A DNA stretch of 64,000 nucleotides from Fidelibacterota bacterium (lineage in GTDB: Bacteria; Fidelibacterota; Marinisomatia; SCGC-AAA003-L08; D37C17). The position numbers and the translations under genes were made by a program. Numbering within the stretch: the stretch's first letter is position 1; every line of letters starts with the position of its first letter. Location: assembly GCA_014381415.1 (NCBI GenBank), contig JACNLQ010000058.1, forward strand, positions 1 through 64,000, written 5' to 3'. Below are positions 53,188-61,324 of the stretch, piece by piece. The notes beneath the pieces were generated by a model that worked only from the letters and a program-made list of their open reading frames with translations, was not told where the DNA came from and ran no database searches.

Positions 53188-55611
53188 CTAGGCCTCTGCC
53201 GTAACCACAGATTGTGTTTTCTGAGGTTTAGGAGGTTTTTTACCTTCCATCCCAAGAGCTAATTTCAACACATCTGATACATCTTTCACAAATGAAATCT
53301 TTAAGTCTTTCAATACTTTTTTGGGTATATCCACCAAATCCTTTTCATTCTGTGCCGGAGCCAAAATATGGGTTAAGCCAGAACGGTGTGCTGCTGTAGA
53401 TTTTTCCTTCAATCCACCAATGGGAAGCACATTCCCCCTTAGAGAAATTTCACCTGTCATGCCCAATCTTTCCTTCACTGGTTTATTGGTTAAAAGTGAC
53501 ACCAATGCCGTAATCATTGCCACTCCTGCTGAAGGTCCATCTTTAGGGATTGCACCTGCTGGTACATGCACATGGATATCCATTTTTTTATAAAAGGTAG
53601 GATCTAGTCCCAGCTTATGGGTATTTGCCCGGACATAAGAATAAGCTGCCTGTACAGATTCCTTCATCACATCGCCCAGCTTGCCTGTAAGTTTCAGGGC
53701 ACCTTTTCCCGGCATTTTAGTGGCTTCAATAAATAGAATATCTCCACCGAAAGCAGTCCACGCCAAACCTACCACGATCCCTGGCTGATGGGTTCGTTCT
53801 GCGATTTCTGAAATGAATTTTTTTGGTCCCAGGTAATCATACACTTTTTCAGGGGTAACATTGATAGATTTCCGTTTTCCATCAGTAATTTCACGAGCTG
53901 CCTTTCTGCACACATTTGCTAATTGCCGCTCTAAATTACGTACACCAGCTTCACGGGTATAGGACTCAACTAACAGACAAATAGATTCATCACTGAATTT
54001 TATTTCCTTTTTGCGAAGTCCATGTTCTTTAATTTGTTTGGGAAGAAGGTGGTCTTTTGCAATCTGGAGCTTTTCTTCCATAATATATCCAGAAAATTCC
54101 AATACCTCCATCCTGTCTCTTAATGGTCCAGGGATTTTATCAACTCGGTTTGCGGTAGTAATAAACATAATGTTTGACAGATCAAAATCTACCTCAAGGT
54201 AATGATCATTAAAGGAAAAATTCTGTTCTGGGTCCAGCACCTCTAATAAAGCGCTAGATGGATCGCCACGAAAATCCATCCCCAGTTTATCAATTTCATC
54301 CAACATGAAAATAGGATTATTTGTACCAGCTTTTTTCAGACTGGCAATTATCCTGCCGGGTAACGCACCAATATAGGTTCTGCGGTGGCCTCTAATTTCA
54401 GCTTCATCTCGGACTCCACCCAATGAAATTCGCACAAATTCCCGTCCCATCGATTTTGCAATAGACTTTCCAATGGAAGTTTTTCCAGTACCGGGAGGAC
54501 CCCCAAAACAGAGAATAGGACTTTTCAATCTTTCCCCTTTTTTCACTCGGGATTTCTTTAAATTGCGTACGGCTAAATGCTCCACAATTCTTTCTTTTAC
54601 TTTGTCTAAACCATAGTGGTCTGAATCTAAAACTTCCTGGGCAAAATTAATATCTTCATTATCCTTTGATTCCTTAGCCCAAGGCAATTCAACCAACCAA
54701 TCAAGATAGGTACGTGCCACTGTATATTCAGGAGATTGGGCAGGAATTTTCTTCATACGGATTAATTCTTTTCGGGCAACCTTTTCCACTTTTTCCGGCA
54801 TTTTAGCTTCTTTGATTTTTTCATCCAGTTCATCTAATTCCACTCCGCCTGTATCTTCACCTAGTTCTTTCTGGATGGCTTTCATTTGCTCCCGAAGAAA
54901 ATATTCCCGCTGTGATTTTGAAATTTCATCTTGCACATCGGACTGAATCTTATCACCCAACTCAATACGATGAATTTCCCGGTTAATGAGAACGGTACAT
55001 TTTTCCAATCGCTTTTTGATATCCAATTCTTCCAATATATCCTGCTTCTCATTAGTAGAGATATTCATAAGTGAAATCGCCTTATCTACTAATTTACCCG
55101 GATTTTGAATATTGCTTAAAACGTGGAACTGTTCTTCACTGAGATAAGGTGCAATTTCAATGAGCTTTTTAAATATTTCTTGAAGGTTTACTGTGATTCC
55201 TTCTATTTCTGCTGAGGGAGTTACAACACCCCGAACTTTTTCTACCAATCCTTTATAATATGGGTCAGGGTCTAAAAATTGTTTCACCTTTACTCGGTCT
55301 AATCCCTGCACAATGGCTGACCTGGATTTATCTGGCATATCAAATACTTTCATAACCATAGCCAAGGTGCCGTATTCATATAAATCAGATGCCTTTGGAT
55401 TTTCCACAGACCCATCTTTCTGAGCTACAACCACAATATATTTCTTTCCACCCTTAGGTAGATCAGCAATCAACTTTAACGATTGTTCCCTACCTACATA
55501 AATGGGGATTATCTGTTGAGGGAATAAAACGGTATTTCGTAGAGGTAATACTGGATATATTTCAAGCACATCCTCTTTGTTTTCCGTTATTTTGGGGGTT
55601 TCATCCGCCAT
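53188..55611 (-). CDS. lon: ATP-dependent protease Lon
   Basis: An 807-residue LonA. The N-terminal substrate domain (PVLPLRNTVLFPQQIIP) is followed by AAA+ with Walker A GGPPGTGKTSIGKS and Walker B FMLDEIDK, and a protease domain with the catalytic Ser in DGPSAGVAM and Lys in the following LPIGGLKEK region. It degrades misfolded and regulatory proteins in the cytosol. The length is normal and it is a single-gene unit. Confidence 0.96.
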   Translation of the reverse strand: MADETPKITENKEDVLEIYPVLPLRNTVLFPQQIIPIYVGREQSLKLIADLPKGGKKYIVVVAQKDGSVENPKASDLYEYGTLAMVMKVFDMPDKSRSAIVQGLDRVKVKQFLDPDPYYKGLVEKVRGVVTPSAEIEGITVNLQEIFKKLIEIAPYLSEEQFHVLSNIQNPGKLVDKAISLMNISTNEKQDILEELDIKKRLEKCTVLINREIHRIELGDKIQSDVQDEISKSQREYFLREQMKAIQKELGEDTGGVELDELDEKIKEAKMPEKVEKVARKELIRMKKIPAQSPEYTVARTYLDWLVELPWAKESKDNEDINFAQEVLDSDHYGLDKVKERIVEHLAVRNLKKSRVKKGERLKSPILCFGGPPGTGKTSIGKSIAKSMGREFVRISLGGVRDEAEIRGHRRTYIGALPGRIIASLKKAGTNNPIFMLDEIDKLGMDFRGDPSSALLEVLDPEQNFSFNDHYLEVDFDLSNIMFITTANRVDKIPGPLRDRMEVLEFSGYIMEEKLQIAKDHLLPKQIKEHGLRKKEIKFSDESICLLVESYTREAGVRNLERQLANVCRKAAREITDGKRKSINVTPEKVYDYLGPKKFISEIAERTHQPGIVVGLAWTAFGGDILFIEATKMPGKGALKLTGKLGDVMKESVQAAYSYVRANTHKLGLDPTFYKKMDIHVHVPAGAIPKDGPSAGVAMITALVSLLTNKPVKERLGMTGEISLRGNVLPIGGLKEKSTAAHRSGLTHILAPAQNEKDLVDIPKKVLKDLKISFVKDVSDVLKLALGMEGKKPPKPQKTQSVVTAEA

Positions 55612-55715
55612 TGTTTCTCCATTAATTTTATTTCATATTACCGTTATTTACGGCAAATATCAAGCCATAAATTTATACACTTTTCGTTTTCATTAAAAAC
55701 GGAATTATTAGCAGA

Positions 55716-55764
55716 TAAAATAAAAATCCTCCAAAACCAGAGTACATCTAGGATTGGAGGATTT
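55716..55764 (-). terminator. Terminator hairpin of the 1752-aa gene
   Basis: On the minus strand AAATCCTCC and GGAGGATTT pair over a 23-nt loop, then TTTATTTTATC follows. It lies about 50 bp after the stop, beyond the palindrome at 55777. Confidence 0.7.
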
Positions 55765-55776
55765 AAAATTTAATTA

Positions 55777-55804
55777 CTCTCCTTCTAATTAATTAGAAGG
55801 AGAG
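55777..55804. repeat. Perfect 28-bp palindrome
   Basis: CTCTCCTTCTAATT is followed directly by its exact reverse complement, 11 bp after the stop of the 1752-aa gene. As RNA it makes a long hairpin, which may protect the mRNA 3' end. Confidence 0.75.
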
Positions 55805-55815
55805 GGTTAAACTTA

Positions 55816-58800
55816 TTATTTTATCAGCATCACTTTCTGTCTATTGGTATATTCACCTGCAACCATTTTTAACAAATACACTCCACTAGACAATTCATTT
55901 GCATCCCAGACCACAGGGTAGTTGCCAGCTGAATGCCAACCATTTATAAGGTCTGCCACCATCCGACCACTCACATCATACACAGCCACTTGTACCATCC
56001 CATCTTCTGGAATAATATAACTAAAGCTGGTCACCGGGTTAAATGGATTGGGATAGGCTTCACTGATGCCATATGCCAAGGGCTGCAATTGGTCATCGAC
56101 CTCACTTTTGAGACTGAAAGTATTAAATCCATCGCCTACAACCATATTGCTGTTAAAGGAAATTGATTCTCTATATTCTATCACTTCATCTCTGGCAGAA
56201 TCATAGTATTTGAAGGTCATTTTTTCACCTTCAGACAGATTGCTGTAAGCCTGGATGATATACATATAGCGATCATCAAAGGGGAAGTACATTCTTTCAG
56301 CCAATCCTCTACACTCATCATCTACAAATACCCCAACCACATCTCCATCAAAATCTACCCGGCTGTCAATACTGGCAGTGATGGTTCCAATATACTGGTA
56401 ATCGGCATAGTTGAAATCCCAGTGAGATATTTTATCCGCAAGAATAACTTCCTGCTTATTTGCATCCAACCGTGCAAGGCTATTGAAGTCCGGATAAATA
56501 AGTTCACCGGGAGCACTCATATCTAATAGGTAACCATTACCCGGTTCTAATGTTGCCAGTCCGCCATACCAGCCATAGTCCCCATAATTTTGCGCAGTTC
56601 CGGATGACTGACTGGAAATAAAGGTAGCCAGTTCGCCCACACTTGCCAATGCTTCGCCGAGATCACCTGCATTTTGAGGCAGATATCCAATCCAGTTCCA
56701 ACCAGCTATGAGACTGATAGACGTAGATGTAACATCAACAGGCATGCCCGTAATTACCAAGTCAGCTGCTGCGGTCATTTGCAATTTATACATTTGGGTT
56801 GGATCCAATTCAGTGAGACCGCCGTACCAGCCATAATCACCGTAATTTTGCGCAGTTCCGAATGACTGACTGGAAATAAAGGTGGCACTTTCTCCCACAT
56901 ACTCTAAAATGCTGCCTAAGGAGGCATCTTCTGGATTCAGATTAAAGGAAATCCAGTTCCAGCCAGAAATTAAAGGTATTGACAAGTCAATGGTTGTAAT
57001 ACAGTCTCCCCCATCATAATCATACGCTTCACAATTAAAATTCAATTGCCATGAGCCGTCATCACATAGTCCGTCACCTAACCAATTTAAATTATCCGAT
57101 GGGAAACAAAGTCCATCACAATCAGATTCCAATCCTAAGACTCCACATCCTTCATCACCAAAATCATTCCAATCTCCCCAGCAGACTGTCTCGTCTGAGC
57201 CATCCAGGCAGTCTGCCACCCCGTTACAGGCAGCGCTGCTGAAAATGAACATTCCATCACGGCACTCAAACATGAATATTCCACTACCATCATCCGTTGT
57301 GGCATCGGGATCATAACACCAGGATTCCGAATCAGTAGGGCTACATGGTCCTGAAAATACGCAACAGGAATTATCCTCATTGCAGGGTAAAATTGCAAAA
57401 GGGTCATAATTATCAGCAGCCTCAATGGTACAGCCACAGGCCACCCCTTCAACATCACAGTTTATAGCTGGCAGGCAATCATCTAGGATTGCTTCATATT
57501 CAATGCCGGTATAGGTGGTAATGCTGGAGTTGGAAAAACATATATCTTCTTCAGTAAACCCATCAAAAGTCACCACCATTAACAGTCCACTGTGAGCCGG
57601 TACATTCTCACTGGTTGAATTCCCTGAGATGGTTGTACCATCAATTCCTATTTCAATTCCTGCGGTCTCGCTGGAACCGCCATATGCGCCAGTGATGTTT
57701 AATCCGCTGAGATCAAAAGTGAAGTTTGACACTGCATATTCACAGTCCAGATTGATTTCCAATGTTCCCGCACTAAAATCAATAGCGCCAAAGGTTAATT
57801 CTCCCAAGGGTGGATAGGTACAGCTGCCATCATCATCGGTGGCAAAAGGATCGAAATTATCTGCAATGGGGTCTGTACAGCCGTAAATAATATAAGGAGT
57901 GCCATCATCAAATCCAAAACCAAGATCCACACTTCCGGGACCTGCAACAACAATACCATTGAGAGAAACTGTACTGGTAATATTTGCTGATAATACGGTT
58001 AATACCCCTGAACCTGCCGGGATTGTTGACTCGGTAAGTGAAAATCCAAGAACATTAATGGCATTAAATGATACCGTAAAACCATTTTCCTCGGCAGCAC
58101 CTCCGCTGGCTCCTGTTAATTCAGCTCCCATTACACTAAATTGAAATCCCGCAATAGCTTCTAAGCTGTTATAATATACTTCAATTATGCCATCACCAAC
58201 TATAACTCCCAAAGTATTCAGAGGTGGAATATATTCTTCTTCTTCACTGGGCAGAGCTCCTTCATCAATCCAGGCAGCAATCAAGGCTATGGTGGAGGGA
58301 TCAAGATAGGGTGGATAGCCGTCGGGCATCTGGTTCCCAAAGGGTGGATTATCACTGAGTTTCTGTATCAGAATACTATTTTCACTATCACCAGGAATTA
58401 CCACGGGACCATTATCACTATCACCTGCCATGAGATTTTCGTAAGATGTTAAATCCAGACCGCCGGTATATCCTCCCCCGCCAGAATGACAATAAGCAGT
58501 GCAGTTGGCATTGAAAATAGGCTGAATATCGGTGAGGTAATCCACATCGGTAAAGACTGGTTCTTCACTGCAGGTTTCAGCATCACAGACCATTTCGCCA
58601 TCCCAACATTCAATTTCAGCTCCGGGTCCATTACAGATACCACACTCATCTTCTACCGCTAAACCACCGCAGGTTCCGGCACAATCCACTTCATATTGAC
58701 AGCCCCCTGGAATAGTTGCATCAGCATCGTAATTACAAGCGCTTTCATCCATACAGCCTACGGATCCGTTGGCTCCCATAGTGTCTCCGGAAAATGAAAA

Positions 58801-61074
58801 TCCCAATACTGTGTTTGATGAGGTAGATATCATCATACCAGAGCTTTCCGCCATACCACCGCTTCCACCTGTAATTGTCATTCCAGTTATATTAAACTGG
58901 AACCCAGCAATATCCACAGCAGAGTTGAGATATACCTCCAATACCCCTGGTGACTCATTGAGAGTAGTGCAGGCACCTAATAGAACTTGCACAGCACTTC
59001 CATCAGGGTCAGATAAAACGGGATTCGCGATGCATATTTCACTCACAGGGTCGATATAACTCACCTGAAGCAAAACATCACCGCCCAAATCTCCAAAACT
59101 GAGTGTGGCTTGGGGATTGTCACAGAGACTCCCATCACCACCGCAAAAACCACATTCATCCAATACTAAATTACCACCGCACTCGCCGGCACAGTCTATT
59201 TCTGCTACACAGTTACCATCGCAATCAAAATTTTCGGCAGGTCCGCTACCGCCGCAATCACCACATTCGTCAAATTCTGAACTACCACCGCAGACATTGG
59301 CACAGTCGTATTCCAGTATGCAATTGCCATCACAATCAAAATTTTCCTCGGGATAAGTACAGGAGCCATCATCAAAATCTAAATCAGATTCATAATTACA
59401 AGCTTCTGCATCACTGCAACCGCCATTGAAATAATCAGATGGGTTAAGGCAAGCGCTTAATTCATAATTTAATCCAGAACCTGTGGTTGATGAAATGACA
59501 GCATTTGATAAACAAATATCAGCACCGCTTACACTGTCAAAAGAGAGATTAGTGAGCACAGCATTTCCAATTGGAATAACCGCTCCGGTAAGTGAAAATC
59601 CCAGAACCGTATTTGAACTGGTTGAAACCATAAATGCATTTTCTTCAGCACTTCCACCGGATGCACCGGTTATATTTATTCCGCTGACATTAAATTGAAA
59701 CCCAGCCACTTCCAGGGGATTATCCAGCCAAATTTCAACGGACGATTCAGTAACCGCACCCATTGATAAAGTAACAAACAGACAGGAAGTGCCATCACCA
59801 TTACAGACACCGCAGTCATCTTCAACAGCATCTCCGCCACATGCGCCGGCACAGTCATCTACATTGCCATTGCAGTCACATTCTCCTGTGGGAATCCCTG
59901 ATCCACCACATACACCGCATTCGCCAACTTCTGCACTTCCGCCGCATTCACCTGTGCAGTCTATTTCGGCAATGCAGTTTCCATCACAGTCATAATATTC
60001 TTCGGGGTATTCACAGGAGCCGTCATCAACCCCGGCATTTTCATCATAATTACAGGCATTTGCATTGGTACAACCAGGAATAGGGGCTGTATATGAAATA
60101 GACAAGCAATCCACATCTGCATCCAGGTTGCCTCCGTCCTGTCCAGCTAAAATGAGTTCACTGATACAAGCGCCCTGACCCTGTACTTCAAGGGTAGTGA
60201 GCACACCACTCCCGGCTGGGATAACCGAACCGGTGAGACTAAATCCAAGCACAGTATTATTTCCGCTTGAGACCATAAAATCATTGGCTTCTGCCTCTCC
60301 GCCTGAAGCCCCAATCAAGACCACATTATCTACATGAAATTGAAAACCGGCAATATCGGTATCGCTATTGAATAATACGTCTACATTGTATATGGCGCAG
60401 GAAAAACCATCCCCATTACAGACACCACATTCATCTTCCGTAGCATCTCCTCCACATACGCCGGAACAATCATTCGTATTGCCATTGCAGTCACAGTCTC
60501 CTTCGGGTATCCCGGGTCCGTCACAAATATTACATTCATCAATTACTGTAGTACCTCCACAGTTACCCAGACAATCAAAAAACAAGCAGTTGCCGTCGCA
60601 GTCATAATTTTCTTCAGGGAATTCACAAGTGCCATCATCAACTTCGGCATTTTCATCATAATTACAAGCCGTCTCATCTGTGCAGCCGGGTATTGGGGCG
60701 GTATAATTAATATTTAAGCAATCTACAATTTCTCCACCAAGATTGCCTCCATCTTGTCCTGCTAAAATTAAATTACTGATACAAGCGCCGTCACTATCAA
60801 CTTCAAGGATGGTGAGAATTCCGCTACCAGCAGGAATGACTGACCCTGTGAGACTGAATCCAAGCACCGTATTATTTCCAGCAGAAACCATAAATCCATT
60901 GGCTTCAGCATCACCGCCAGAAGCTGATATCAATTCAGCATTTTCTACATTAAATTGAAAACCTGCTATATCTGCATCACTGGAATATAAAACATCAACT
61001 TGGGTTGAAGCTGATAAATACTGGGTGGGGAGCATTAAAATTATAAAATAAAAAACCGATTTGAAAAAAGTCAT
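55816..61074 (-). CDS. Giant secreted cohesin-like/CGVCGG protein with haem-c-like, LDLa and sorting domains
   Basis: A 1752-residue protein with a signal peptide (about 6-22). Six cohesin-like beta units share AGFQFNV...SGG...NTVLGFSLTGS; Cys-rich CGVCxGDG modules and CNYDE(N/D)A calcium-type loops lie between them. Near 845-950 a cytochrome-like domain (ADIQPIF-type start, VDYLTDIQPIFNANC) carries CTAYCH at 858-863, a CX3CH haem-type motif. An LDL-receptor class A-like domain (CNGVADCLDGSDETVC) is at about 1270. Two near-identical TAQNYGDYGWYGG units follow, and the C-terminus is the AYPNPFNPVTSFSY sorting domain. It is probably displayed on the cell surface; binding or electron transfer is possible. 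Single-gene transcript. Confidence 0.85.
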   Translation of the reverse strand: MTFFKSVFYFIILMLPTQYLSASTQVDVLYSSDADIAGFQFNVENAELISASGGDAEANGFMVSAGNNTVLGFSLTGSVIPAGSGILTILEVDSDGACISNLILAGQDGGNLGGEIVDCLNINYTAPIPGCTDETACNYDENAEVDDGTCEFPEENYDCDGNCLFFDCLGNCGGTTVIDECNICDGPGIPEGDCDCNGNTNDCSGVCGGDATEDECGVCNGDGFSCAIYNVDVLFNSDTDIAGFQFHVDNVVLIGASGGEAEANDFMVSSGNNTVLGFSLTGSVIPAGSGVLTTLEVQGQGACISELILAGQDGGNLDADVDCLSISYTAPIPGCTNANACNYDENAGVDDGSCEYPEEYYDCDGNCIAEIDCTGECGGSAEVGECGVCGGSGIPTGECDCNGNVDDCAGACGGDAVEDDCGVCNGDGTSCLFVTLSMGAVTESSVEIWLDNPLEVAGFQFNVSGINITGASGGSAEENAFMVSTSSNTVLGFSLTGAVIPIGNAVLTNLSFDSVSGADICLSNAVISSTTGSGLNYELSACLNPSDYFNGGCSDAEACNYESDLDFDDGSCTYPEENFDCDGNCILEYDCANVCGGSSEFDECGDCGGSGPAENFDCDGNCVAEIDCAGECGGNLVLDECGFCGGDGSLCDNPQATLSFGDLGGDVLLQVSYIDPVSEICIANPVLSDPDGSAVQVLLGACTTLNESPGVLEVYLNSAVDIAGFQFNITGMTITGGSGGMAESSGMMISTSSNTVLGFSFSGDTMGANGSVGCMDESACNYDADATIPGGCQYEVDCAGTCGGLAVEDECGICNGPGAEIECWDGEMVCDAETCSEEPVFTDVDYLTDIQPIFNANCTAYCHSGGGGYTGGLDLTSYENLMAGDSDNGPVVIPGDSENSILIQKLSDNPPFGNQMPDGYPPYLDPSTIALIAAWIDEGALPSEEEEYIPPLNTLGVIVGDGIIEVYYNSLEAIAGFQFSVMGAELTGASGGAAEENGFTVSFNAINVLGFSLTESTIPAGSGVLTVLSANITSTVSLNGIVVAGPGSVDLGFGFDDGTPYIIYGCTDPIADNFDPFATDDDGSCTYPPLGELTFGAIDFSAGTLEINLDCEYAVSNFTFDLSGLNITGAYGGSSETAGIEIGIDGTTISGNSTSENVPAHSGLLMVVTFDGFTEEDICFSNSSITTYTGIEYEAILDDCLPAINCDVEGVACGCTIEAADNYDPFAILPCNEDNSCCVFSGPCSPTDSESWCYDPDATTDDGSGIFMFECRDGMFIFSSAACNGVADCLDGSDETVCWGDWNDFGDEGCGVLGLESDCDGLCFPSDNLNWLGDGLCDDGSWQLNFNCEAYDYDGGDCITTIDLSIPLISGWNWISFNLNPEDASLGSILEYVGESATFISSQSFGTAQNYGDYGWYGGLTELDPTQMYKLQMTAAADLVITGMPVDVTSTSISLIAGWNWIGYLPQNAGDLGEALASVGELATFISSQSSGTAQNYGDYGWYGGLATLEPGNGYLLDMSAPGELIYPDFNSLARLDANKQEVILADKISHWDFNYADYQYIGTITASIDSRVDFDGDVVGVFVDDECRGLAERMYFPFDDRYMYIIQAYSNLSEGEKMTFKYYDSARDEVIEYRESISFNSNMVVGDGFNTFSLKSEVDDQLQPLAYGISEAYPNPFNPVTSFSYIIPEDGMVQVAVYDVSGRMVADLINGWHSAGNYPVVWDANELSSGVYLLKMVAGEYTNRQKVMLIK

Positions 61075-61231
61075 GAATTAATCCTCCGGTAATGTATGTG
61101 GAATATGCATCTAAATTCAACTCTAATTTACCTAATTTTATATATGAATAAACTAATTGTTTCAAAATGTTACAATTCAACTAAAATCATTGAATAAATA
61201 ACCGCTTACATTTTTCTACCCAAATTTATTA

Positions 61232-61253
61232 AAAATGTGATAAAGGTCACGTC
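61232..61253 (+). promoter_or_regulatory. CRP-like binding site
   Basis: AAATGTGA-TAAAGG-TCACG matches the CRP consensus (AAATGTGANNNNNNTCACATTT) perfectly in the left half and in TCAC of the right half. It is centred about 63 bp before the start point implied by the putative -10 box at 61294, the spacing of class I CRP promoters. A class III cyclase is encoded at 7525. Confidence 0.4.
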
Positions 61254-61271
61254 TTGAAACCTCCTCTCAGT

Positions 61272-61299
61272 TATTGCTTCATAAATTGGAAATTATAGT
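61272..61299 (+). promoter_or_regulatory. Putative promoter of M6 peptidase 2
   Basis: TTATTG and TATAGT (61294-61299) are 17 bp apart, about 25 bp before the ATG at 61325. The -35 match is weak. The divergent gap 61075-61324 has no other gene. Confidence 0.3.
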
Positions 61300-61324
61300 G
61301 TTAAATTGAAAGGCTTTTACAGTT

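Noticed and set aside
58769-60958. Several Pro/Ser/His-rich plus-strand ORFs
   Set aside because: They are antisense shadows of the repetitive cohesin-like gene and repeat with its modules.
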